Shown: positions 1 to 5,564, numbered from the stretch's first letter. The stretch is DNA of 5,564 bases from Bacteroidota bacterium (GCA_024278155.1 JAJRTT010000552.1:1-5564); one strand, 5' to 3'. The notes: generated by a model from the letters alone, not told the origin. Translations and numbers: made by a program.

Positions 1-1
1 C

Positions 2-550
2 CTTAAGGTAAATGCTGCCGGGGTAATGCCTATCATTTTTGCACAGGCAATCATGTTTCTTCCGATGACATTTGCAGGGTTTGCAAGTTCGGAAACCATG
101 ACGGGTATATTTTCTTCCTTTGCAAACATGAACAGCTTTACCTATAACTTTACGTTCTTTATAATGATTATCCTGTTTACCTATTTCTATACGGCCATTA
201 CGGTAAACCCAAATCAAATGGCGGATGATATGAAAAAGAACGGGGGTTTTATACCAGGTATAAAACCGGGCAGGAAAACGGCAGAATTTATCGATACGGT
301 TATGTCAAGGATTACATTGCCAGGATCTATGTTCCTTGGTTTGGTTGCCATCCTTCCCGCAATTGTTAGGTTGTTCGGAGTAAGTACCTCTTTCTCCAGT
401 TTCTTTGGTGGGACGTCATTGTTGATCCTTGTTGGGGTTGTTTTGGATACGCTGCAACAAATTGAAAGCCATTTGCTGATGAGGCATTATGATGGTTTAA
501 CAAAATCAGGACGGATTAAAGGGCGGTCTTCCTTTAATGTCGGAGGTTGA
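2..550 (+). CDS. secY: Protein translocase subunit SecY, C-terminal part (5' end outside window)
   Basis: SecY is the channel-forming inner-membrane subunit of the SecYEG translocon, which moves unfolded proteins across or into the cytoplasmic membrane. The frame is open from base 2 and gives 182 residues before TGA at 548-550; the first Met codon in view (26) is internal, because family-typical residues LKVNAAGVMPIIFAQA run straight through it. Visible parts in order are a transmembrane segment near the start (TM7), a short external loop, a very hydrophobic segment FFIMIILFTYFYTAIT (TM8), the cytoplasmic loop NPNQMADDMKKNGGFIPGI with the following KPGRKT, which in this family contacts the ribosome and SecA, then TM9 (GSMFLGLVAILPAIVRLFG) and TM10 (SLLILVGVVLDTLQQIESHL), and a basic cytoplasmic tail. 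The gene ends 10 bases before map, consistent with one operon. No lesion is seen in the visible part. Identification is firm. Confidence 0.97.
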   Translation, partial: LKVNAAGVMPIIFAQAIMFLPMTFAGFASSETMTGIFSSFANMNSFTYNFTFFIMIILFTYFYTAITVNPNQMADDMKKNGGFIPGIKPGRKTAEFIDTVMSRITLPGSMFLGLVAILPAIVRLFGVSTSFSSFFGGTSLLILVGVVLDTLQQIESHLLMRHYDGLTKSGRIKGRSSFNVGG

Positions 551-560
551 TAAACGCTGA

Positions 561-1349
561 ATGGGAACAAAGATCATAATCAAGACCGAAGAAGAAATTG
601 AGTTAATACGCGAAAGTTCTTTGCTTGTTGGAAAAACTTTGGCCGAAGTGGCTAAAGTAATTAAGCCCGGGGTCACTACCAGTAGCCTGGACAAGGTTGC
701 CGAAGAGTTTATTTTGGACAATGGCGCAGTTCCCGGGTTTAAAGGTTATGGCGGATTTCCCTATACCTTATGTATTTCTGTTAACGAACAGGTTGTACAT
801 GGTTTCCCTTCAATAAGGGAGTTGAAAGACGGGGATATTGTATCGGTTGATTGCGGGGTTTTGAAAAATGATTTTTATGGCGATTCAGCATATACATTTG
901 CGATAGGGAATGTTAAGCCCGAAGTTTTAACACTGATGGAACGAACTGTTGAATCACTTTACCTGGGGATAGAAAAAGCAGTTTCGGGAAACAGGGTAGG
1001 GGATATCAGTTATGCGATCCAAAGTTATGTTGAAAGTTTTGGGTATTCGGTGGTTCGCGATCTTGTTGGACACGGTTTGGGAAGAAACTTACATGAAAAG
1101 CCCGAAGTCCCTAATTATGGTAAAAGGGGAAACGGGCCCAAACTGAAAGAAAGAATGGTATTGGCGATTGAGCCAATGATAAATCTCGGGGGAAGAAGAG
1201 TCGTGACCGAAAAAGATGGATGGACAGTAAGGACGGTTGACAGGATGCCCTCCGCACATTTTGAGCACGATATAGTGGTAAGGAACGGAAAAGCAGAAAT
1301 ACTGTCAACATTCGATTATATTGAAGAAGCATTAAACAATAACAAATAA
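561..1349 (+). CDS. map: Type I methionine aminopeptidase
   Basis: This cytosolic metalloenzyme removes the initiator Met from nascent proteins whose second residue is small. The 262-residue product has the usual length of the bacterial type Ia form, with no N-terminal extension. The pita-bread fold motifs are present: GYGGFPYTLCISVNEQVVHGF around residues 62-82 with the substrate-side His80; metal ligands Asp97 (SVDCG), Asp108 (GDSAYTF), His171 (GHGLGRNLHEKP), Glu204 (AIEPM) and Glu235 (HFEHDIVV); and His178, also conserved. These numbers coincide with those of the E. coli enzyme. The ATG at 561 is 10 bases after the secY stop and gives the right N-terminus; no Shine-Dalgarno sequence precedes it. 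A position between secY and infA is common in Bacteroidota and other phyla, and it puts N-terminal processing together with translation and export genes. All catalytic residues are intact. Confidence 0.97.
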   Translation: MGTKIIIKTEEEIELIRESSLLVGKTLAEVAKVIKPGVTTSSLDKVAEEFILDNGAVPGFKGYGGFPYTLCISVNEQVVHGFPSIRELKDGDIVSVDCGVLKNDFYGDSAYTFAIGNVKPEVLTLMERTVESLYLGIEKAVSGNRVGDISYAIQSYVESFGYSVVRDLVGHGLGRNLHEKPEVPNYGKRGNGPKLKERMVLAIEPMINLGGRRVVTEKDGWTVRTVDRMPSAHFEHDIVVRNGKAEILSTFDYIEEALNNNK

Positions 1350-1373
1350 ATAAAAAGTAAAAGGCATTAGTTT

Positions 1374-1592
1374 ATGGCAAAACAAGCCTCAATAACACAA
1401 GACGGAACAGTTACAGAATCGCTGGGAAATGCAATGTTCCGTGTAGAACTTGAGAACGGGCATGTGATAACGGCCCACATCTCGGGGAAAATGCGCATGC
1501 ACTATATTAAAATATTGCCGGGCGATAAAGTGAAATTGGAAATGTCGCCTTATGATTTAAGTAAAGGACGGATTACATTCAGATATAAATAA
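1374..1592 (+). CDS. infA: Translation initiation factor IF-1
   Basis: IF-1 binds the 30S A site during initiation and works with IF-2 and IF-3. The product is 72 residues, exactly the normal length, a single S1-like OB-fold domain. The hallmark stretches are present: MFRVELENGHVITAHISGK (residues 21-39), then MRMHYIKILPGDKV and the C-terminal SPYDLSKGRITFRYK. The ending FRYK and the MRMHYIKI wording resemble Bacteroidota IF-1 as I know it. The ATG at 1374 gives the canonical MAKQ start; the 24-base gap after map is A-rich and has no well-placed Shine-Dalgarno sequence. Thirteen bases separate its end from rpmJ. Nothing is unusual. Confidence 0.98.
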   Translation: MAKQASITQDGTVTESLGNAMFRVELENGHVITAHISGKMRMHYIKILPGDKVKLEMSPYDLSKGRITFRYK

Positions 1593-1604
1593 AACTAAAT
1601 AGAA

Positions 1605-1721
1605 ATGAAAGTAAGGGCATCAGTTAAGAAAAGAACCCCGGATTGTAAGATTGTTCGCAGGAAGGGTCGTTTGTATGTGATTAACAAAAAAAATCCAAAG
1701 TATAAACAAAGACAAGGATAA
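1605..1721 (+). CDS. rpmJ: 50S ribosomal protein L36, zinc-free (C-minus) form
   Basis: This 38-codon gene encodes the small L36 protein, which binds 23S rRNA in the large subunit. The start MKVRASVKKR and the end NPKYKQRQG match the family at both termini, and 38 residues is the classic bacterial length. In zinc-binding L36 the ligands are Cys11, Cys14, Cys27 and His33. Here residue 11 is Thr, 27 is Asn and 33 is Tyr, leaving only Cys14, so zinc cannot be held by the usual four ligands. This RTPDCK-type C-minus form is, to my knowledge, normal for Bacteroidota chromosomes. It sits between infA and rpsM, the standard operon place. The leader is A-rich (AACTAAATAGAA) with no Shine-Dalgarno sequence. 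Confidence 0.97.
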   Translation: MKVRASVKKRTPDCKIVRRKGRLYVINKKNPKYKQRQG

Positions 1722-1752
1722 GTTTAACTTTTAGAATTAAAATTTATTTTAT

Positions 1753-2130
1753 ATGGCTCGTATAGCAGGTATTGATATACCAAAAAACAAAAGAGGCGAA
1801 GTAGCTTTAACATATGTGTACGGAATAGGTCTGTCGCGCGCAAAGAAGATTTTGGGCGAAGCAGGTGTTGATGTGAACAAGAAAGTTATTGATTGGACCG
1901 ATGATGAACAAAATAAAATCCGTTTGGTCATTACCGATAATTTCAAGGTGGAAGGTGAACTCCGTTCAGAAACACAAATGAACATCAAACGTCTGATGGA
2001 TATTGGAAGTTACCGTGGTATCCGCCACAGAATTGGCCTTCCATTGCGCGGACAGCATACAAAAAATAACGCTAGAACAAGAAAAGGAAGAAAGAAAACC
2101 GTTGCCAACAAAAAGAAAGCAACGAGGTAA
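1753..2130 (+). CDS. rpsM: 30S ribosomal protein S13
   Basis: S13 lies in the head of the small subunit, contacts the P-site tRNA through its tail and forms intersubunit bridges with L5. The 125-residue product starts MARIAGIDIPKNKRGEVALT and has the helix-two-turns-helix region with YGIG at 23-26. The C-terminal half carries the conserved SYRGIRHRIGLPLRGQ (86-101) and the NNARTRKGRKK nucleic-acid-binding tail, followed by a short Lys-rich end. The length is usual for Bacteroidota. The ATG at 1753 is the only start that gives the family N-terminus; its leader is purely AT-rich (AAAATTTATTTTAT). In E. coli this leader holds the S4-binding pseudoknot that represses the alpha operon; the 31-base gap here is too short and AT-rich for me to see an equivalent. 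Confidence 0.98.
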   Translation: MARIAGIDIPKNKRGEVALTYVYGIGLSRAKKILGEAGVDVNKKVIDWTDDEQNKIRLVITDNFKVEGELRSETQMNIKRLMDIGSYRGIRHRIGLPLRGQHTKNNARTRKGRKKTVANKKKATR

Positions 2131-2179
2131 TACAGTTTCAAACAAATTGTATCTTCTAAAAAAATAAAATTATAATTTC

Positions 2180-2571
2180 ATGGCAAAGAAAACGACCAGA
2201 GGTTCAAAAAGAGGGTTGTAAAAGTTGAGACAACCGGAAGGGCATACATTAGCGCTTCTTTCAATAATATTATTATTACACTGACCAATAATTCAGGTCA
2301 GGTTATTTCTTGGGGATCTGCCGGGAAAATGGGGTTCAGGGGCTCCAAGAAAAATACGCCTTACGCAGCTCAAATGGCAGCTGAAAATTGCTCGAAAGTA
2401 GCATATGACATGGGGTTGAGGAAAGTAAAAGTGTATGTTAAAGGCCCGGGATCGGGAAGGGAATCCGCAATTAGGACCCTGCATTCAAAAGGAATTGAAG
2501 TAATGGAGATCAAAGATGTTACCCCATTGCCCCACAACGGATGCCGTCCCCCTAAAAGAAGAAGAGTTTAA
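2180..2571 (+). pseudogene. rpsK: 30S ribosomal protein S11, frameshifted as read (probable sequence error)
   Basis: S11 belongs to the platform of the small subunit, close to the mRNA exit region and the 3' end of 16S rRNA. Reading from ATG 2180 gives MAKKTTRGSKRGL and then TAA at 2219-2221. The -1 frame carries on from about 2209 with no stop as KKRVVKVETTGRAYI and then the whole S11 core: ASFNNIIITLTNNSGQV, SAGKMGFRGSKKNTPYAAQ, VKGPGSGRESAIRTL and the basic end PLPHNGCRPPKRRRV. One additional A in the A-run at 2206-2210 would join both halves into a 130-residue protein of normal length. ATG 2329 is internal, at residue 51, and not a credible start. Since S11 is indispensable and all flanking operon genes are intact, I infer a one-base error or assembly indel rather than a dead gene. 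A real mutation or recoding is possible but less likely. Confidence 0.93.
2206..2210 (+). other. Frameshift site in rpsK: five-A run, one base short
   Basis: The zero frame reads TCA AAA AGA GGG TTG TAA here, while the S11 family expects Ser-Lys-Lys-Arg-Val-Val, which needs six A's (TCA AAA AAG AGG GTT GTA). The lesion is thus a one-base deficit in a homopolymer. It does not form a standard X XXY YYZ slippery heptamer: the A-site codon AGA would have to re-pair on AAG. Programmed -1 frameshifting is therefore poorly supported. Confidence 0.85.
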
Positions 2572-2614
2572 TTTGAATTATCAACAAGAAAATAAATAAG
2601 TAAACAGAAATATC

Positions 2615-3220
2615 ATGGCAAGATACACTGGACCGAAAACTAGAATTGCAAGAAAATTTAAAGATCCGATTTTTGGACCTGATAAGTCTTTCGAGAAAAA
2701 GAACTATCCCCCCGGACAACATGGCAATTCAAGACGAAGGAAAAAGCAATCAGAATATGGGATCCAGTTAATGGAGAAACAAAAAGCAAAATATACCTAT
2801 GGGATATTGGAACGCCAGTTTAGGAATGTTTTTGAAAAAGCGTCCCGTAAAAAAGGGATCACAGGTGAAATCCTTCTCCAATTAATCGAATCGCGTTTGG
2901 ATAATGTCGTTTATCGCCTGGGCATATGGCCAAGCAGGCCGGCTGCCAGGCAATTGGTTGCCCACAGGCACATTACCGTAAATGGTGTAAACGTTAATAT
3001 ACCATCTTATGCTTTGAAACCGGGAGATGTTATTGGGGTAAGGGAAAAATCCAAATCATTGGAAGCTATTTCTGAATCACTTCAGTCAAGGTCGCTTAAT
3101 TATGCCTGGCTCGAATGGAATGACGAGAGCATGTCCGGTAAGTTTCTAAATTATCCTGAGAGGGAAGAAATACCAGAGAATATAAAAGAACAACTTATTG
3201 TTGAATTATATTCTAAATAA
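2615..3220 (+). CDS. rpsD: 30S ribosomal protein S4, cysteine-less form
   Basis: S4 is a primary 16S rRNA-binding protein that nucleates 30S assembly and helps to form the mRNA entry channel. The 201-residue product starts MARYTGPKTRIARKF. Its N-terminal domain spans about 1-90, with PPGQHGNSRRRKKQSEYG (32-49) and the YGILERQFRN helix. The S4 RNA-binding domain follows at about 92-155, with SRLDNVVYRLG, ARQLVAHRHITVNG and SYALKPGDVIGV. The protein has no cysteine, so it lacks the N-terminal zinc-binding cluster seen in some S4 proteins; this agrees with other Bacteroidota. The C-terminus NIKEQLIVELYSK is family-typical. Start 2615 follows a 43-base AT-rich gap without a Shine-Dalgarno sequence. 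Nothing appears broken. Confidence 0.98.
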   Translation: MARYTGPKTRIARKFKDPIFGPDKSFEKKNYPPGQHGNSRRRKKQSEYGIQLMEKQKAKYTYGILERQFRNVFEKASRKKGITGEILLQLIESRLDNVVYRLGIWPSRPAARQLVAHRHITVNGVNVNIPSYALKPGDVIGVREKSKSLEAISESLQSRSLNYAWLEWNDESMSGKFLNYPEREEIPENIKEQLIVELYSK

Positions 3221-3265
3221 TATTTAAATCAGATAATTTATTTCTACAAATTATAAAGCTAAGAT

Positions 3266-4258
3266 ATGGCAATATTAGCATTTCAAAAACCTGATAAAGT
3301 GATAATGATAGAGACCGATGAGTTTATCGGTACTTTTGAATTTCGCCCATTGGAACCCGGATTTGGAATAACCATTGGTAATTCCCTGAGAAGGATTTTA
3401 TTATCTTCTCTCGAAGGTTTTGCGATTACATCTATTAAGATTGAAGGTGTTGAGCAGGAATTTTCAACTATCAAAGGTATTGTTGAGGATGTTTCTGAAT
3501 TAATCCTTAATTTGAAAAGAATACGTTTCAAACGGCAGATCGAAGGGGAAAACAGTGAGAAGGCCCACATCGTTATCGGTGATCAGGAAGTTTTTAAAGC
3601 GGGTGATATCAATAAGTTCTTATCGGTCTTCCAGGTACTGAACCCCGATGAGGAAATTTGTCATATGGAGCCCAATGTAAAGCTTTCCATTGAACTTACC
3701 ATTGAAAAAGGCAGGGGATATGTCCCGGCCGATGAGAACAAAAACCTGAATGCGCCAATCGGGACAATTTTCCTTGACTCGATCCATACTCCCATAAAAA
3801 ATGTGAAGTACCATGTGGAGAACTACAGGGTTGAACAAAAAACGGATTATGAGAAATTGGTGTTGGAACTGAAAACCGATGGTTCGATTACGCCAAAGGA
3901 TGCCCTGAAAGAGGCGGCCAAGATTTTGATCCACCATTTCATGTTGTTTTCCGATGAACGGATTACTTTGGACACGGAAGAAAAAACCGTTACCGAAGAG
4001 TTTGACGAAAGCTCATTGCACACACGACAGTTGCTAAAGGCAAAACTTGTTGACCTTGATCTATCGGTGCGTGCATTGAATTGCCTGAAAGCTGCTGATG
4101 TTGAAACTTTGGGCGAACTGGTACAGTTCAATAAAAACGATTTGCTCAAGTTCAGGAACTTTGGTAAAAAATCACTGACCGAACTTGAAGAATTAGTGAA
4201 AACAAAAGGTTTGGAATTTGGAATGAATATTTCCAAGTATAAATTAGATAAGGAATAA
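3266..4258 (+). CDS. rpoA: DNA-directed RNA polymerase subunit alpha
   Basis: RpoA dimerises to nucleate assembly of RNA polymerase, and its C-terminal domain touches upstream promoter DNA and activators. The 330-residue product is of normal length. The N-terminal domain (about 1-230) carries FGITIGNSLRRILLSSLEG (33-51), the dimerisation/assembly signature, and the RGYVPADEN region (150-158). After an acidic linker (about 236-250), the C-terminal helix-hairpin-helix domain spans about 260-315. DNA-contacting residues known from E. coli appear at equivalent places: Arg269, Asn272 and Cys273 in SVRALNCLK, and Gly300, Lys302 and Ser303 in NFGKKSLTELEELV. ATG 3266 gives the MAILAFQKPDKV start expected in Bacteroidota. 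A 45-base AT-rich gap separates it from rpsD and only 5 bases separate it from rplQ. Confidence 0.98.
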   Translation: MAILAFQKPDKVIMIETDEFIGTFEFRPLEPGFGITIGNSLRRILLSSLEGFAITSIKIEGVEQEFSTIKGIVEDVSELILNLKRIRFKRQIEGENSEKAHIVIGDQEVFKAGDINKFLSVFQVLNPDEEICHMEPNVKLSIELTIEKGRGYVPADENKNLNAPIGTIFLDSIHTPIKNVKYHVENYRVEQKTDYEKLVLELKTDGSITPKDALKEAAKILIHHFMLFSDERITLDTEEKTVTEEFDESSLHTRQLLKAKLVDLDLSVRALNCLKAADVETLGELVQFNKNDLLKFRNFGKKSLTELEELVKTKGLEFGMNISKYKLDKE

Positions 4259-4263
4259 TCGAG

Positions 4264-4944
4264 ATGAGACACAGGAAGAAATTTAATCATTTATCAAGGA
4301 AAAGTGCACACCGTAAAGCAATGTTGTCAAACATGGCCACATCGCTGATCATGCATAAGAGGATACATACAACCCTTGCAAAAGCAAAAGCCTTGCGCAT
4401 GTATGTCGAGCCGTTGATCAACCGTTCAAAAGACGATACAACACATTCGAGAAGGGTCGTGTTCAGTTATTTGCAGAGCAAAGAAGCCGTAACTGAGCTT
4501 TTTAGGGTTGTCTCGGTAAAAGTTGCTGACAGGCCTGGTGGTTATACGAGGATCATAAAACTTGATAACCGTTTGGGCGACAATGCCGAGATGTGCATGA
4601 TGGAGTTGGTTGACTTTAATGAAAACCTACTTTCTGATAAAGGTACGAAAGCCGCCAAGTCAACAAGAAGGAGAAGAGGCTCAAAGAAAAAAACAACAGA
4701 TAGTGCCGGGGCAGATGTGGCAGTAAAGACTGAAACAAAAGTGGAAGAGAAGGTTGAGGCAAAAGTGGAAGAGAAGGTTGAAGAAAAAGTGGAAGAAGCC
4801 ACAGAAGTGAAGGAAGAGGTGAAAGCCGAAGCAAAAGAGGAGCCTAAGAAAGAGGAGAAGAAAGAAGAACCTAAACCAGAAGCCCCTAAAGCTGAGAGAA
4901 AAGAAGATAAAGCTGAAAAACCAGGTACAGAGGAGAAGAAGTAA
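4264..4944 (+). CDS. rplQ: 50S ribosomal protein L17 with long low-complexity C-terminal tail
   Basis: L17 binds 23S rRNA near the peptide exit tunnel on the large subunit. Residues 1 to about 120 form the complete L17 core: MRHRKKFNHLSRKSAHRKAM, then MATSLIMHKRIHTTLAKAKALR, VVFSYLQSKEAV and the final GYTRIIKL...GDNAEMCMMELVDF. Most bacterial L17 proteins stop about here; this one continues for another hundred residues. A strongly basic patch (STRRRRGSKKK, 133-143) is followed by a tail of Glu, Lys, Ala, Val and Pro, with about 26 Glu and 20 Lys in the last 76 residues. Extended L17 tails are known to me in Bacteroidota, but their role is not established; the tail is probably disordered or a charged helix projecting from the ribosome. 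It begins 5 bases after rpoA, suggesting translational coupling. A terminator follows. Confidence 0.97.
   Translation: MRHRKKFNHLSRKSAHRKAMLSNMATSLIMHKRIHTTLAKAKALRMYVEPLINRSKDDTTHSRRVVFSYLQSKEAVTELFRVVSVKVADRPGGYTRIIKLDNRLGDNAEMCMMELVDFNENLLSDKGTKAAKSTRRRRGSKKKTTDSAGADVAVKTETKVEEKVEAKVEEKVEEKVEEATEVKEEVKAEAKEEPKKEEKKEEPKPEAPKAERKEDKAEKPGTEEKK
4738..4797 (+). repeat. 24-base tandem repeat in the rplQ tail (KVEEKVEA/E)
   Basis: Two adjacent 24-base copies (4738-4761 and 4762-4785) differ at only two positions and encode KVEEKVEA and KVEEKVEE. A partial third copy (4786-4797) encodes KVEE. The unit length is a multiple of three, so gain or loss of copies would keep the frame. The repeat sits within a wider Glu/Lys-rich stretch reaching the stop codon. 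Confidence 0.85.
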
Positions 4945-4985
4945 TTTTGCTGTCAGGAAATAGCTTTTCGTTTTTTAAAATATTG

Positions 4986-5019
4986 AAAGGATAGGGTTTC
5001 GTACTTTATCCTTTTTTTT
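4986..5019 (+). terminator. Rho-independent terminator after rplQ
   Basis: AAAGGATAGGGT (4986-4997) pairs with ACTTTATCCTTT (5003-5014) as a 12-pair stem with two G-T wobbles and a five-base TTCGT loop. The 3' arm runs into a tract of eight T's (5012-5019). It lies 42 bases after the rplQ stop and 39 bases before eno, so it most likely ends the ribosomal/alpha operon transcript and separates eno. Its AT-rich lower stem makes it moderate in strength. Confidence 0.85.
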
Positions 5020-5058
5020 ATAGTACCGAATTAATCAATCATTAAAAAGTTATAAGTT

Positions 5059-5564
5059 ATGAGTACAATAATCAAAATACATGCCCGCCAGATATTGGAT
5101 TCGAGAGGGAACCCCACAGTAGAAGTCGATGTTTATACGGATGCCGGTGCAGTTGGCCGTGCCGCAGTTCCTTCCGGTGCTTCCACAGGTATCCATGAAG
5201 CCGTTGAACTTAGGGACGGTGATAAAAAAGTCTTTATGGGAAAAGGGGTTTTAAAGGCTGTCCATAACGTGAACGAAATCCTGAACGAAGAACTTCAGGG
5301 GTTTTATGTGGCCGACCAAAACTAATTGGATGCCCGCATGATCGAAATTGACGGAACCCCAAATAAAGCCAATCTTGGCGCCAATGCCATTCTCGGTGTT
5401 TCCCTTGCCGCGGCCAAAGCTGCGGCCATTGAGTCGGATCAGTCGTTGTTCAGGTATATAGGTGGCGTAAATGCCAATACACTTCCAATCCCCATGATGA
5501 ATATTTTGAATGGTGGATCCCATGCCGATAACAGCATCGACTTCCAGGAATTCATGATCATGCC
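5059..5564 (+). pseudogene. eno: Enolase, 5' part, with in-frame stop (3' end outside window)
   Basis: Enolase (phosphopyruvate hydratase) interconverts 2-phosphoglycerate and phosphoenolpyruvate in cytosolic glycolysis and gluconeogenesis. From ATG 5059 the N-terminal domain is clear: ARQILDSRGNPTVEVDVYT (9-27), the mobile loop VPSGASTG (37-44) with the Mg-binding Ser42, then EAVELRDGDK. A TAA at 5323-5325 (codon 89) interrupts it, yet the same frame resumes at once with LDARMIEIDGTPNKANLGAN, GVSLAAAKAAA and the active-site loop NGGSHADNSIDFQEFMI. In that loop His155 and Glu164 correspond to E. coli His158 and Glu167. No frame change is needed, so the lesion is a single codon; relatives carry a hydrophobic or aromatic residue here, and TTA, TAT or TAC is one base from TAA. 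I favour a sequence error or a very recent nonsense mutation. The later Mg ligands lie beyond the window. Confidence 0.93.
5323..5325 (+). other. In-frame TAA nonsense codon in eno
   Basis: The codons around it read GAC CAA AAC TAA TTG GAT GCC CGC, and both sides match enolase in the same frame. The stop therefore replaces exactly one sense codon, without an indel. No known recoding context is evident: there is no nearby strong hairpin as for UGA-selenocysteine, and the codon is TAA. Confidence 0.85.

Noticed and set aside
1721..1752. TAACTTTT before rpsM as a Bacteroidota -7 promoter element
   Set aside because: It lacks the final G of TAnnTTTG and has no TTG about 19 bases upstream; the region is inside a tightly packed operon.
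2206..2221. Programmed -1 frameshift signal in rpsK
   Set aside because: The sequence lacks a proper slippery heptamer, I see no downstream pseudoknot, and S11 is not known to be made by recoding.
2329..2571. Separate short protein starting at ATG 2329
   Set aside because: The residues upstream in the same frame are conserved S11 sequence back to about 2209, so this Met is internal.
3233..3254. Inverted repeat ATAATTT...AAATTAT before rpoA
   Set aside because: A seven-pair stem made only of A-T pairs with an eight-base loop is expected by chance in such AT-rich gaps and has no T-tract, so it is neither a terminator nor a supported regulator site.
3847..4290. 147-codon open frame on the minus strand opposite rpoA
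   Set aside because: It overlaps a complete, unmistakable rpoA, has a Ser/Asn/Phe-rich composition typical of antisense shadows and matches no family I know.
4542..4834. Minus-strand open frames rich in Ser/Thr/Phe or Leu/Pro opposite the rplQ tail
   Set aside because: They are mirror translations of the Glu/Lys repeats; their apparent repeats come from the low-complexity DNA of L17.
4945..4970. TTG plus TAGCTTTT as a promoter for eno
   Set aside because: The two elements are only about 11 bases apart instead of about 19, and they lie upstream of the terminator hairpin.

Overview
This window is a stretch of a bacterial ribosomal-protein/alpha operon, almost certainly from a member of the Bacteroidota (Bacteroidetes). 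Four things point there: the gene order secY-map-infA-rpmJ-rpsM-rpsK-rpsD-rpoA-rplQ; the wording of IF-1, S13, S4 and the alpha subunit; AT-rich leaders without Shine-Dalgarno sequences before nearly every gene; and an L17 carrying a long Lys/Glu/Ala tail. I cannot place it more precisely. All genes lie on the + strand and coding density is high, with no gene-free stretch over 300 bases.

Layout. Bases 2-550 are the C-terminal part of the translocon channel protein SecY. Then come type I methionine aminopeptidase (561-1349), initiation factor IF-1 (1374-1592), the 38-residue ribosomal protein L36 (1605-1721), S13 (1753-2130), S11 (2180-2571, frameshifted as read), S4 (2615-3220), the RNA polymerase alpha subunit (3266-4258) and L17 (4264-4944). 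A convincing intrinsic terminator (4986-5019) closes this unit. Enolase then starts at 5059, runs off the right edge, and has an in-frame TAA at 5323-5325.

How the genes work together. The unit links protein export (SecY), N-terminal Met removal (Map), translation initiation (IF-1), small- and large-subunit ribosome assembly (S13, S11, S4, L36, L17) and transcription (RpoA). Short gaps (5-49 bases) and the lack of any internal terminator suggest one transcript from upstream of base 1 to the hairpin near 5000. Enolase is a separate glycolytic gene beyond the terminator.

I did not find a novel biological system. The points that deserve a second look are two reading-frame lesions in normally indispensable genes: a one-base deficit in an A-run of rpsK and a nonsense codon in eno. 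Both are most simply sequence errors but can be checked. Others are the low-complexity tail of L17 with a 24-base tandem repeat, and the loss of zinc-binding cysteines from L36 and S4.
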